The notes under the pieces are model-generated. The model saw only the letters and a list, made by a program, of their open reading frames with translations, was not told the DNA's origin and did no database searches. Positions 35,775 to 44,647 of a stretch of DNA of 64,000 nucleotides are shown here, piece after piece. The translations under genes and the position numbers were made by a program. The stretch spans positions 2,211,001-2,275,000 of the forward strand of contig NZ_CP052859.1 in the NCBI RefSeq assembly GCF_012935695.1, read 5' to 3'. How positions within the stretch are numbered: position 1 is the stretch's first letter; every line of letters starts with the position of its first letter. This DNA comes from Pseudomonas sp. ADAK18 (GTDB lineage Bacteria > Pseudomonadota > Gammaproteobacteria > Pseudomonadales > Pseudomonadaceae).

Positions 35775-36458
35775 ATGAAGAATCTTCAACCTGCAGCATT
35801 GGCCAGCTACATCGATCACACCTTGTTGGCGCCAGATGCCTCCCGGCAGCAGATTCGCACGTTGTGTGAAGAGGCCCAGGAACATGGGTTTTATTCGGTG
35901 TGCCTGAACTCGGCGCAGGTGCCTTATGCCGCTTCATGCTTGAGCGGTGATGCGGTGGTGATTTGCGCGGTAGTTGGCTTTCCACTGGGCGCCGGCTTGA
36001 GCGACACCAAGGCCTTTGAAGCCCAACGCGCGATAGCCTCCGGGGCAGGGGAGATCGACATGGTGCTCAATATTGGCTGGTTGAAAGAAGGTTTGCTGGA
36101 CCTGGTACGTGACGATATTGCCCAGGTGCATCAGGCGTGTGGCGCGGTGCCCTTGAAGGTGATTCTGGAAACCTGCCTGCTTACCGATGAGCAGAAGATC
36201 CAGGCCTGTGAAATCTGCCGGGAATTGGGGGTGGCGTTCGTCAAGACCTCTACCGGATTCAGCCGCAGCGGTGCGACGGTTGAGGATGTGGCGTTGATGC
36301 GCAAAGTCGTGGGCGAGGGGGTTGGGGTCAAGGCATCGGGTGGGGTGCGGGATTATCCGACGGCGGTGGCAATGATCGAGGCCGGTGCTACGCGGCTGGG
36401 TAGCAGTTCGGGGGTTGCGATTGTGGCGGGGAATGCTGCGGCGGGCAGCGGGTACTGA
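35775..36458 (+). CDS. deoC: Deoxyribose-phosphate aldolase
   Basis: A 227-residue class I aldolase (TIM barrel) that splits deoxyribose-5-phosphate to glyceraldehyde-3-phosphate and acetaldehyde. The Schiff-base lysine is in [17 protein letters not shown] and the second active-site lysine in [15 protein letters not shown]. The N-terminal [12 protein letters not shown] motif is typical. It completes the pathway with the kinase and permease upstream. The start is ATG 35775. A REPIN follows 24 bp after the stop. Confidence 0.97.
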   Translation: MKNLQPAALASYIDHTLLAPDASRQQIRTLCEEAQEHGFYSVCLNSAQVPYAASCLSGDAVVICAVVGFPLGAGLSDTKAFEAQRAIASGAGEIDMVLNIGWLKEGLLDLVRDDIAQVHQACGAVPLKVILETCLLTDEQKIQACEICRELGVAFVKTSTGFSRSGATVEDVALMRKVVGEGVGVKASGGVRDYPTAVAMIEAGATRLGSSSGVAIVAGNAAAGSGY

Positions 36459-36482
36459 GGTCAGTTAAGAACGAACACTGGC

Positions 36483-36616
36483 CCTGTGGCGAGGGGGCTT
36501 GCCCCCGTGGGGTGGCGAAGCCGCCCTAAAACTGTTATCTCGGTCTATCTGAAAAACTCGGCGATCTTATTAGGGCCGCTGCGCAGCTCAACGGGGGCAA
36601 GCCCCCTCGCCACAGG
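36483..36616. repeat. REPIN-type paired inverted repeat, family A copy 3
   Basis: The arms CCTGTGGCGAGGGGGCTTG and CAAGCCCCCTCGCCACAGG flank a centre with ATCTCGGTCTATCTGAAAAA. It lies between deoC and the pqi operon. Confidence 0.92.
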
Positions 36617-36718
36617 TCAGTGCGCGGCTCGTGTCGTTACCGTCATATCTGGTAGCATGCCTGCGACCTATTCGCATGTTACTTGCTTACTTCGACACGA
36701 TCCGCGCAAAAGAGCCTC

Positions 36719-37327
36719 ATGAATAAACCTGACTGGATCATCTGCGAGCACTGCGACTCCGTCTACCAGCCCACGCCGCTGGTGCGTGGGCAAAAGTCTT
36801 TTTGCCTGCGTTGTGGTGCTGTCCTCGATCGCGGCGGGCAGTTGAGCACCCAACAACTGCTGGCGCTTTCCATTTGCGCCGCGATTGTCTTCTGTTTCGC
36901 CAACGCGTTCCCGGTGATGTCCATCAGCCTGCAAGGCCTGGGCAATGAGGCCACGTTGTGGCAGTCGGTGGAAGCGCTTGCCCAGGGGCGTATCAGTGTC
37001 ATCGCCGCCGTGGCTGGCCTGACCATCATCCTGGCGCCGATGCTGCAAATCATCCTGTTGTGTTGGGTACTGAGCTTTGCGGTGGCGGGCGTCGCCGCAC
37101 CCGGCTTCAAGGCCTGCATGCGCGCGTTGGAGCATCTGCGGCCCTGGAGCATGCTGGAGGTCTGCCTATTGGGCATCCTGGTGGCGATCATCAAGCTGGG
37201 AGGGATGCTCGATGTGCACCCTGGCCTGGGCCTGTGGGCACTGGCGATGCTGACGGTGCTGATCATCATCATTTCCGGCAAAGGCATTCGCCGCCTCTGG
37301 CACGACCTTGAAGGGGTCATCCCGTGA
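36719..37327 (+). CDS. pqiA: Paraquat-inducible protein A, first copy
   Basis: A 202-residue inner-membrane protein with an N-terminal zinc-ribbon-like cysteine pattern (WIICEHCDSVYQ, then FCLRCGAVLDRGG) and four membrane segments. The second half includes CMRALEHLRPWSMLEVCLLG, typical of PqiA/YebS. PqiA proteins form the inner-membrane part of an MCE-type lipid transport bridge. The start ATG 36719 has AAAGAG upstream. The next gene overlaps by GTGA. In E. coli PqiA is one polypeptide of two such units; here it is split over two genes. Confidence 0.9.
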   Translation: MNKPDWIICEHCDSVYQPTPLVRGQKSFCLRCGAVLDRGGQLSTQQLLALSICAAIVFCFANAFPVMSISLQGLGNEATLWQSVEALAQGRISVIAAVAGLTIILAPMLQIILLCWVLSFAVAGVAAPGFKACMRALEHLRPWSMLEVCLLGILVAIIKLGGMLDVHPGLGLWALAMLTVLIIIISGKGIRRLWHDLEGVIP

Positions 37328-37938
37328 GCCTGCCGCCTTATGCCCGCGACCTCCAGCTGACGCTGTGCCATACCTGCGGCCAGGCCTGTGCCGAGGACGT
37401 CCACAACTGCCCACGCTGCAACTCAGCGGTGCACCGGCGCAAGCCGGAAAGCCTGGCGCGTACCTGGGCGTTGCTGCTGGCCAGCCTGATTTTCTATATC
37501 CCCGCTAATCTGCTACCTGTGATGTATACCGACATGTTCGGCAGTGGCAGTGAAAACACCATCATGAGTGGGGTGGTCGAGTTTTGGGAAAGCGGCTCCT
37601 GGGATATCGCCCTGTTGATTTTTATCGCCAGCATCGCGGTGCCGTGCCTGAAGTTTCTGGTGCTGGGCACGTTGCTGGTGACGTGCCAGATGCGCAGCCG
37701 GTGGGCCATGCGCGAGCGCTCCAAGCTTTACCGTCTGATCGAGGTGATCGGCTACTGGTCGATGCTGGATGTACTGGTGGTAGCACTGATCGCCGCCCTG
37801 GTGCAGTTCCGTTCGCTGAGCAGTATCGAGCCGCGCCTGGGTATCCTGTTTTTTGGTTTGGTTGTGGTACTGACGATGTTGGCTGCCATGAGTTTTGATC
37901 CCCGGCTTATCTGGGATGCAGAGGTTGAAGATGCCTGA
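37324..37938 (+). CDS. pqiA: Paraquat-inducible protein A, second copy
   Basis: A 204-residue PqiA domain protein, a paralogue of the preceding gene. The N-terminal CHTCGQACAEDVHNCPRC is followed by four membrane segments and the RSKLYRLIEVIGYWSMLDVL motif. It starts at GTG 37324 inside the previous stop and overlaps the pqiB start by 8 bp. The two PqiA genes together correspond to the single two-unit PqiA/YebS of enterobacteria. Confidence 0.9.
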   Translation: MSLPPYARDLQLTLCHTCGQACAEDVHNCPRCNSAVHRRKPESLARTWALLLASLIFYIPANLLPVMYTDMFGSGSENTIMSGVVEFWESGSWDIALLIFIASIAVPCLKFLVLGTLLVTCQMRSRWAMRERSKLYRLIEVIGYWSMLDVLVVALIAALVQFRSLSSIEPRLGILFFGLVVVLTMLAAMSFDPRLIWDAEVEDA

Positions 37939-39595
37939 TCACCCACGTTCCACCCCCACACCTTCGAACCCCGAGGTCCGGAGCCGACGCTTCAACGTTT
38001 CGCTGGTCTGGCTGGTGCCGATCGTGGCAGCCCTGATCGGCCTGTCGATGGTGGTGCACAAGGCCATGTCGGTGGGTCCGCAGATCGTCGTCACCTTCCT
38101 TACCGCCGAAGGACTTGAGGCGAACAAAACTCAGGTCAAGTACAAGAACGTGGTGATCGGCAAGGTCACCTCGATCGCCTTGAGCGACGACCGTGCCCAT
38201 ATCGACGCGACTATCGAACTCGATCAGTCAGCCGCGGCGTTCACTAAGCGCGACACGCGTTTCTGGGTGGTGCGCCCACGCATCGGTGCCGGCGGCGTAT
38301 CGGGGGTCGATACGCTATTGTCAGGCGCGTTCATCGGCGCAGATCCAGGTGAGGCAAAGGACACCGAAGACAACTTCGTTGGCCTGGAGAATCCTCCGGC
38401 TATTACCTATGGGCAGAAGGGCAAACGCTTCACCCTGCACACCGCTGACCTGGGCTCGCTCGACATCGGCTCTGCGGTCTACTACCGGCGCATTCAGGTC
38501 GGGCAGGTGGTGTCCTATCAGTTAGCCGCCGACGGCAAGGGCGTGGACGTCGACATCTTCGTCAATGCCCCCAACGATCAGTATGTGCGCAAGGACAGCC
38601 GGTTCTGGAACGCCAGCGGTGTGGACGTCAGCCTCGGCGCCAACGGCTTGAAGGTGAACACCCAGTCGGTGGCTTCCATCCTGGCGGGTGGCGTTGCCTT
38701 TATCGAGCCTAACTACAGCGTCGACAAATCCCTGGCCGATGAGCGCGCGGAGTTCACCCTGTTCGATGACTTGGAAACCGCATTGGCGCGGCCTGACGGC
38801 CAGGGCCGTTATGTGCAGATGCGCTTCGACCAGTCTCTGCGCGGTCTTACCGTGAACTCGGCAGTCGAATTCCTAGGTGTAAACGTTGGCCGCGTGGTCT
38901 CGGTGGACCTGGATTACGACGCCAAGGCTGAGACCTTTCCCACGGTAATCGGGGCCGTCATCTATCCCAACCGCCTGGGTAAGGCACACGACAAGCTGGC
39001 CCTGATGGGCGATGACGATGAAGCCAAAGGTGTGCACCTGATGGAGCAGATGGTCAAGCACGGCCTACGCGCTCAGGCCCGCAGTGCGAACCTGCTGACG
39101 GGGCAGTTGTACATTTCGATGAACTTTGTGCCCAACGCCAAGCCAGTCACCTTCGACTCGACCGCACGGCCCATGCTCATTCCCACGGTGCCCGGCAGCC
39201 TGGACAAGGCGCAGGAGCAGTTGCAGGCCTTCGTCGACAAGCTCAGCAAGATCCCGATCGACCAGATTGCCGACAACCTCAACGGCAGCCTCGGCCAACT
39301 GAACAAGACCTTGGCGAACGTCAACGGCCAGGTGCTGCCAGAGATGCGTGACACCCTGGTGCAAACGCGCAAGACCCTGGCCACGGCCAACGACAGCTTT
39401 GCCGAAGATTCGCCACAGCGCCAACAGTTGGGCCAGGCCATGGATGAAGTGCAGCGCACGGCACGCTCGGTGCGCGTGCTCACCGACTTCCTCGGACGCC
39501 ACCCGGAAGCTTTGATTCGTGGCCGTCTCAAGGACGGTAAGCCGGACGCCTACCAGCCGACGCCTTCAACCTCTCGTGAAATTGAACAGGAATGA
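37931..39595 (+). CDS. pqiB: MCE-domain lipid transport protein PqiB
   Basis: A 554-residue protein. An N-terminal membrane anchor (FNVSLVWLVPIVAALIGLSM) is followed by three MCE domains (GPQIVVTFLTAEGLEANKTQ; the GKRFTLHTADLGSLDIGSAV unit; VQMRFDQSLRGLTVNSAVEF). A C-terminal helical region (LNKTLANVNGQVLPEMRDTL) forms the needle-like tube in E. coli PqiB. It links inner-membrane PqiA and outer-membrane PqiC and moves lipids across the periplasm. Confidence 0.95.
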   Translation: MPDHPRSTPTPSNPEVRSRRFNVSLVWLVPIVAALIGLSMVVHKAMSVGPQIVVTFLTAEGLEANKTQVKYKNVVIGKVTSIALSDDRAHIDATIELDQSAAAFTKRDTRFWVVRPRIGAGGVSGVDTLLSGAFIGADPGEAKDTEDNFVGLENPPAITYGQKGKRFTLHTADLGSLDIGSAVYYRRIQVGQVVSYQLAADGKGVDVDIFVNAPNDQYVRKDSRFWNASGVDVSLGANGLKVNTQSVASILAGGVAFIEPNYSVDKSLADERAEFTLFDDLETALARPDGQGRYVQMRFDQSLRGLTVNSAVEFLGVNVGRVVSVDLDYDAKAETFPTVIGAVIYPNRLGKAHDKLALMGDDDEAKGVHLMEQMVKHGLRAQARSANLLTGQLYISMNFVPNAKPVTFDSTARPMLIPTVPGSLDKAQEQLQAFVDKLSKIPIDQIADNLNGSLGQLNKTLANVNGQVLPEMRDTLVQTRKTLATANDSFAEDSPQRQQLGQAMDEVQRTARSVRVLTDFLGRHPEALIRGRLKDGKPDAYQPTPSTSREIEQE

Positions 39596-39600
39596 CCGCC

Positions 39601-40191
39601 ATGACCTTTCGTTCCCTGGCCTTGCTGGCCACCTTGGGCCTGGCGGCCTGCAGCTCGGCGCCGACCCATTACTACACCCTGGTGCCCACGGCGCCTGAAC
39701 AACGGCAAAATGTCGCGGCGCCAGCCTTCCAGTTCGAGATGCTGGGCGTGCGCATGCCGGTGCAGGTCGACCAGCCACAGATGGTGGTGCGTCAGAGCAA
39801 CGGCGGGCTGATGATTCTGGAGACCGAACGCTGGGGTGCGCCCCTCGCTGATGAGTTCCACGACGCCCTGGCCGGGCAGTTGGAGTTGAAGTTGGGCACA
39901 CGCAATCTGGCGGGTCTGCCCAAGGCCGCCGACAAGCCGGTGGTGTCGCTGCAGACCGACGTGCGTCGCTTTGACTCGTTGCCGGGGCAATACGCCTTGA
40001 TCGATGTGGTGTGGAGTTTGAGCCAGCGCAGCGAGGGTCAGAAGCGCCGTAACCTGACGTGCTCCAGCGTGATTCACGAGCCGGCGGGGGTGAGCATGGA
40101 TGCCCTGGTGCTGGCGCATCAGAAAGCCATTGGCCAATTGGCCAGCCAGATTGCTCGGGCGGCCAATAGCTGGGCTTGCCCGGCTGCGTGA
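39601..40191 (+). CDS. pqiC: Outer-membrane lipoprotein PqiC (ABC-type transport auxiliary family)
   Basis: A 196-residue lipoprotein with a lipobox (LATLGLAACSSAPTHYYTL) and the conserved HYYTLVP start of the mature domain. The family is DUF330/ABC-type transport auxiliary lipoprotein. The start ATG 39601 has AGGA nine bases upstream; ATG 39592 is too close to that site. As the last gene of pqiAABC, it anchors the lipid bridge to the outer membrane. Confidence 0.92.
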   Translation: MTFRSLALLATLGLAACSSAPTHYYTLVPTAPEQRQNVAAPAFQFEMLGVRMPVQVDQPQMVVRQSNGGLMILETERWGAPLADEFHDALAGQLELKLGTRNLAGLPKAADKPVVSLQTDVRRFDSLPGQYALIDVVWSLSQRSEGQKRRNLTCSSVIHEPAGVSMDALVLAHQKAIGQLASQIARAANSWACPAA

Positions 40192-40200
40192 CACCACCAA

Positions 40201-40336
40201 CCTGTGGCGAGGGGGCTTGCCCCCGTTGGGCTGCGTAGCGGCCCTAAAATCGGTTATCTCGGTCCATCTGAAAAAACTCAGTGATCTTATTGGGGCCGCT
40301 TCGCAGCCCAACGGGGGCAAGCCCCCTCGCCACAAC
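40201..40336. repeat. REPIN-type paired inverted repeat, family A copy 4
   Basis: The arms CCTGTGGCGAGGGGGCTTG and CAAGCCCCCTCGCCACAA flank a centre with ATCTCGGTCCATCTGAAAAA. It sits between the convergent pqiC and RND permease genes and may also act as a transcription stop. Confidence 0.92.
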
Positions 40337-40350
40337 TCCATCTCTAACTG

Positions 40351-43300
40351 TTATCTTGCAGGCTGCTCGCCAAGCAGCGGCTGTTCTTGCTCCTTGTGGT
40401 GAGTCTCGCCAATAAACATGTACATGGCCGGCACCATGAATAGCGTCAGCAGGGTGCCGATAGACAAACCGGCGAAGATCACCAACCCCATGTCATGACG
40501 CCCCGCAGCACCGGCACCGCTAGCCCAAACCAGTGGCACCACGCCCAGGACCATGGCGGCGGTGGTCATCAGAATCGGTCGTAGACGCACCGCCGCAGCT
40601 TCTTCAATGGCTTCACGCTTGCTGTGACCTGCACGCTGCAGTTCGTTGGCGAACTGGACGATCAAAATCCCGTGCTTGGTAATCAGCCCGAGCAACGTCA
40701 CCAGCCCCACTTGCGTGTACACGTTGATGGACGCGAACCCCATGGTGATGAAGGCCAGCGCGCCAAAGAGCGCCGGGGGCACTGAGAACAGGATCACCAC
40801 CGGGTCTCGGAAGCTCTCGAACTGGAAGGCCAGCGCCAGGTAGACAATAAGGATCGAGAACAGGAGCAGGCCAACGAACCCGCCCGACTCTTGCATAAAC
40901 TGACGCGACTCTCCCGAGAAATCCGAGGTGTATCCCGAAGGGGCGACCTTATTCAGAATCGCCTCCAGTTTCGCCAGCAACTCGCCTTGGGCCACGCCGC
41001 TGACACCCGACAGGGTGGCCGAGTTAAGTTGCTGGAAGTGGTTGATCGACTCCGGCTGGGTAGAGGTCTCGATATGCGCCACCGTGCGTGCGGGAATCAT
41101 CGCGCCTGAGGGGGTGCGAATGTAGTAGTCGAGTATTTGCTCCGGGTTGAGACGGTCAACCTGCAGCACCTGGGGAATTACTTTGTAGGAGCGCCCGGCC
41201 GTCGAGAAGTAGTTCACGTAGTTGCCGCCGAGCGCCGCTGACAGGGCCGCGCCGACGTCTGCCTGGGTCATGCCCAGCGCCGCGATGTTCTCCCGGTCAA
41301 CCACTAACTTGGCTTGCGGTTTGTCGAGTTTCAAATCCATGTCGGAGAACCAGAACAGCTGTTGCTTTTGCGCCTCGGCCATCACGGCCTGGGCGACATC
41401 ATTCAAGTTGTCGATTGAATCGGTGGTGGTAATCACAAACTGCACCGGCAGGCCTTGTGCCCCCGGCAACGAGGGCAGCGGAAAGGCTGCGATCGTCGCG
41501 CCGGGCACCTGGTTCCATTGCTGCTGGAGCTGCTTGATCAGGTCGGCTTGCGACCGGCTCCGATCGCCCCACGACTTGAGTAGCACCCCACCCAGGCCCT
41601 GGTTGAGTGCCGGCAACCCCGTCAATTGGAACATCTGTGCGTATTCAGGTTCTTTTTTGGCGATCTGGAAGGCCTGGTCGGCGATCCGTTCCATCTGCTG
41701 GGGCGAGGCCGTCGGTGGGCCTTTGATCTGCATGAACACCAGGCCCTGGTCCTCGGTCGGCGACAGCTCGCTTTTGGCGGTCATGCCGCTGGCAGCCACC
41801 AACAGGAACAGGATAAAGCCGAAGGTCACCAGCACCGGCCAGACGTTCAAGCCCGCGGACAACACCCGATGGTAACGGCCGCGCAACCAGTCGAAATACT
41901 GGTCGAGCCGACGCGCGAAGCGGCCTTCTTCCTGGCCTGACTTGAACAGCTTCGAGGTCATCATCGGTGAAAGGGTCAGCGCCACGACGGCCGATACGGT
42001 CACCGCACCGGCCAACGAGAAACAGAACTCCTTGAATAGCGCACCCGTGAGGCCGCTGCGTAATCCGATGGGCACGTAGGCGGCAATCAGCACCACGGTC
42101 ATTGCGATGATCGGACCGCCCAATTCCCGCGCCGCGATCAGTGCGGCCTCCAGCACGCCTTTGCCTTCTTCCTTGATATGCCGGTCGACGTTTTCGACCA
42201 CAATAATCGCATCGTCAACCACCAGCCCAATCGCCAACACCAGTGCCAGCAGGGTCAGCAGGTTGATGGAGTAGCCGAGCAAATACATGATGAAGAATGT
42301 TCCGACCAACGACAGCGGGATCGCCACCAAGGGCACAATCACCGCCCGGAACGAGCCGAGGAACAGGTAGATGACCACCGAGACGATCACCATGGCTTCT
42401 ACCAGGGTCTTCACCACCTCGTAAATCGAGGTATTGATGAACTCGGTGGAGTCGTAGACGATCTCGCCGCGAACACCCGCCGGCAGTTGGGATTGCAGCT
42501 CGGGGAAGGCTTTGCGTACATTATCGGCGACGGTCAGGATGTTGGCATTGGGGGCCGCCTTGATCCCGATGAACACCGAGCGCTTGCCGGAGAACGCCAC
42601 GCTGCTGTCGTAGCTTTCCGCACCCAGGGTGACCGTCGCCACATCCTCCAGGTACACCAGCGCATCGCCTTTCTGCTTGATCACCAGCCGCTTGAATTCA
42701 TCCACCGTGTGCAAGTCGGTGCCGGCGGTCAAATCCACCGTGACCGTTTGCCCTCGGGTCGAGCCGACCGCAGACAGGTAGTTGTTATTGGCCAGCGCCG
42801 TGGAAACGTCCTGCGCCGAGACGTTATGCGCCGCCAACTTGTCCGGATCCAGCCAGGCACGCAGCGCGAACTGGCGCCCGCCGAGAATCTCGGCGGTTTG
42901 CACGCCCTGGATCGAATCCAGCTTGGGCTTGACCACCCGCACGAGGTAGTCGGTGATGTTGTTGGTGGGCAGTGTGTCGCTGTAGAAACCCAGGTACATG
43001 GCGTCCGTGGTTTGACCGACCGCTACCGTCAGGACCGGCTCCTGGGTTTGTGCCGGCAACTGGTTCTTGACTGAGTTGACCTGGGTATTGATCTCGGTCA
43101 GCGCCTTGCTGGCGTCGTAGTTGAGTCGCAGCGTCGCGGTAATGGTCGACACGCTGGTGATGCTTGAGGACGACAGGTAGTCGATGCCTTGCGCCTGGGC
43201 GATGGCCGACTCCAGCGGCTGGGTGATAAAACCGGCGACGGTGGACGCGTCTGCACCGTAGTAGGTGGTGGTGATGGTGACGACCGTGTTTTCAGTGCGT

Positions 43301-43413
43301 GGCCATTGGTTGACCGGCAATTCGAAGATCGAGCGCAGCCCCAGGATCAAGATGAACAGCGAGACGACGATGGCCCAGACCGGTCGCTGGATGAAGGTAT
43401 CGGTAAGTTTCAT
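40351..43413 (-). CDS. RND multidrug efflux permease (HAE1 family)
   Basis: A 1020-residue inner-membrane pump with twelve membrane segments. The first segment is TFIQRPVWAIVVSLFILILG, and two large periplasmic loops follow. The proton-relay aspartates are in IGLVVDDAIIVVENVDRHI (TM4). Length and motifs fit hydrophobe/amphiphile efflux pumps (MexB/AcrB class, in the MexK/MuxC branch by feel). It is the last gene of a minus-strand OMF-adaptor-pump operon, 8 bp after the adaptor. The substrate is unknown. Confidence 0.95.
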   Translation of the reverse strand: MKLTDTFIQRPVWAIVVSLFILILGLRSIFELPVNQWPRTENTVVTITTTYYGADASTVAGFITQPLESAIAQAQGIDYLSSSSITSVSTITATLRLNYDASKALTEINTQVNSVKNQLPAQTQEPVLTVAVGQTTDAMYLGFYSDTLPTNNITDYLVRVVKPKLDSIQGVQTAEILGGRQFALRAWLDPDKLAAHNVSAQDVSTALANNNYLSAVGSTRGQTVTVDLTAGTDLHTVDEFKRLVIKQKGDALVYLEDVATVTLGAESYDSSVAFSGKRSVFIGIKAAPNANILTVADNVRKAFPELQSQLPAGVRGEIVYDSTEFINTSIYEVVKTLVEAMVIVSVVIYLFLGSFRAVIVPLVAIPLSLVGTFFIMYLLGYSINLLTLLALVLAIGLVVDDAIIVVENVDRHIKEEGKGVLEAALIAARELGGPIIAMTVVLIAAYVPIGLRSGLTGALFKEFCFSLAGAVTVSAVVALTLSPMMTSKLFKSGQEEGRFARRLDQYFDWLRGRYHRVLSAGLNVWPVLVTFGFILFLLVAASGMTAKSELSPTEDQGLVFMQIKGPPTASPQQMERIADQAFQIAKKEPEYAQMFQLTGLPALNQGLGGVLLKSWGDRSRSQADLIKQLQQQWNQVPGATIAAFPLPSLPGAQGLPVQFVITTTDSIDNLNDVAQAVMAEAQKQQLFWFSDMDLKLDKPQAKLVVDRENIAALGMTQADVGAALSAALGGNYVNYFSTAGRSYKVIPQVLQVDRLNPEQILDYYIRTPSGAMIPARTVAHIETSTQPESINHFQQLNSATLSGVSGVAQGELLAKLEAILNKVAPSGYTSDFSGESRQFMQESGGFVGLLLFSILIVYLALAFQFESFRDPVVILFSVPPALFGALAFITMGFASINVYTQVGLVTLLGLITKHGILIVQFANELQRAGHSKREAIEEAAAVRLRPILMTTAAMVLGVVPLVWASGAGAAGRHDMGLVIFAGLSIGTLLTLFMVPAMYMFIGETHHKEQEQPLLGEQPAR

Positions 43414-43421
43414 GAGACACC

Positions 43422-44618
43422 TTAGTGTTCTTGGGGAGTCGGCGCGGCGTCGTTCAGGGGCGCGGCACGGTTATCAATCTGCACCGGCGAGCCGTTCTTG
43501 AGCTTCATCTGCCCACTGGTGATCACTTGGTCGCCTTCCTTGACGCCAGACAGAATCGCGACCTGGTCACCCCGGGTCGGCCCGGTCTTGATGAACGTTT
43601 GCGCCGCCGTCAGTACGTCTTCACCTTTGTCGTTCTTCGTCGTCGTAGCGATGAATACGGTGGTCCCGTATGGGTTGTAGGTGACCGATGTCTGTGGAAC
43701 GGTGAGGTAGCGCTGCGTCGCGCCAGACTGCACCACGGCGCGGGCAAACATGCCCGGCACCAGGCTCTGCTTGGGATTCTCGACGGTGGCTTCTACCGTG
43801 ACGTTGCGCGTGGTCGAGTCGAATTGGGTATCGACGGTAGTGATCTTGCCGGCAAAGGTCTGATTGGACAGGCCGTCCGCCGTCACGGAGACCGCCTGCC
43901 CGATGCTGATCGCCTCCAGTTGGGTTTGCGGCACAGTGAAGTCGATATAGATCGGGTCGAAAGTTTGCAGCGTGGCGATTTTGTCACCGGGGTTGAGGTA
44001 TTGGCCGGGGTTGACGCTGGTAATCCCGATGCGCCCGGCAAATGGTGCCCGAATGGCCTTTTTCTCCACCAGCGCCCGCTGTTGCTCTGCGGCCGCGAGT
44101 TTGGCTTTCAAGTCTGCGCTGTCGGTATCCACTTGTGCTTGCGACACGGCGTTCACCGCCAATTGCGCCTTGTCGCGCTTGAGGACGATGACGGCCAAGT
44201 CAGCCGTAGCCTCAAGCGAATGCAGCTGGGCGATGTCCGAGTCGGCATTCAACTGGACGAGGAGGGCTTGAGCCGGGACCTGCTGCCCAGGCTTGAAGCC
44301 CAGCGTGCGGACGATGCCGCCCACCTCCGTGGTGACGTCGACCCCGCGCACCGCTTTTATCGAACCCACGGCGGAGACACTCGGTTGCCAGTCGGCGAAC
44401 TGCGCTGGCATGGCGGTGACCACGGCGGCGGGCAGGGGGATTTTGGATTGTGCGATCAACGCCGAGATCTGGGTGAACTTGACCCCGACGATGATCGCGA
44501 CGATCACCAGCACCACCACGATCATCAGGATCATCGGCCGCCACAGGCGCCGCTTGCGCGGGCTGCCAGGCGCAGTCGGCTGTGGGGGCAGGGGAGAGTC
44601 GGTGTTGACGTCAGCCAT
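43422..44618 (-). CDS. RND efflux periplasmic adaptor
   Basis: A 398-residue membrane-fusion protein. It has an N-terminal anchor (ILMIVVVLVIVAIIVGVKF) after a proline-rich cytoplasmic tail, the lipoyl/hairpin region (VGGIVRTLGFKPGQQVPAQA, then KKAIRAPFAGRIGITSVNPG) and a beta-barrel domain (VPGMFARAVVQSGATQRYLT). The start ATG 44618 is preferred over one at 44630. It connects the permease to the outer-membrane factor encoded by its two neighbours. Confidence 0.94.
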   Translation of the reverse strand: MADVNTDSPLPPQPTAPGSPRKRRLWRPMILMIVVVLVIVAIIVGVKFTQISALIAQSKIPLPAAVVTAMPAQFADWQPSVSAVGSIKAVRGVDVTTEVGGIVRTLGFKPGQQVPAQALLVQLNADSDIAQLHSLEATADLAVIVLKRDKAQLAVNAVSQAQVDTDSADLKAKLAAAEQQRALVEKKAIRAPFAGRIGITSVNPGQYLNPGDKIATLQTFDPIYIDFTVPQTQLEAISIGQAVSVTADGLSNQTFAGKITTVDTQFDSTTRNVTVEATVENPKQSLVPGMFARAVVQSGATQRYLTVPQTSVTYNPYGTTVFIATTTKNDKGEDVLTAAQTFIKTGPTRGDQVAILSGVKEGDQVITSGQMKLKNGSPVQIDNRAAPLNDAAPTPQEH

Positions 44619-44647
44619 GGGTGTTCTCACTGTTGAAAGGGTTCAAG

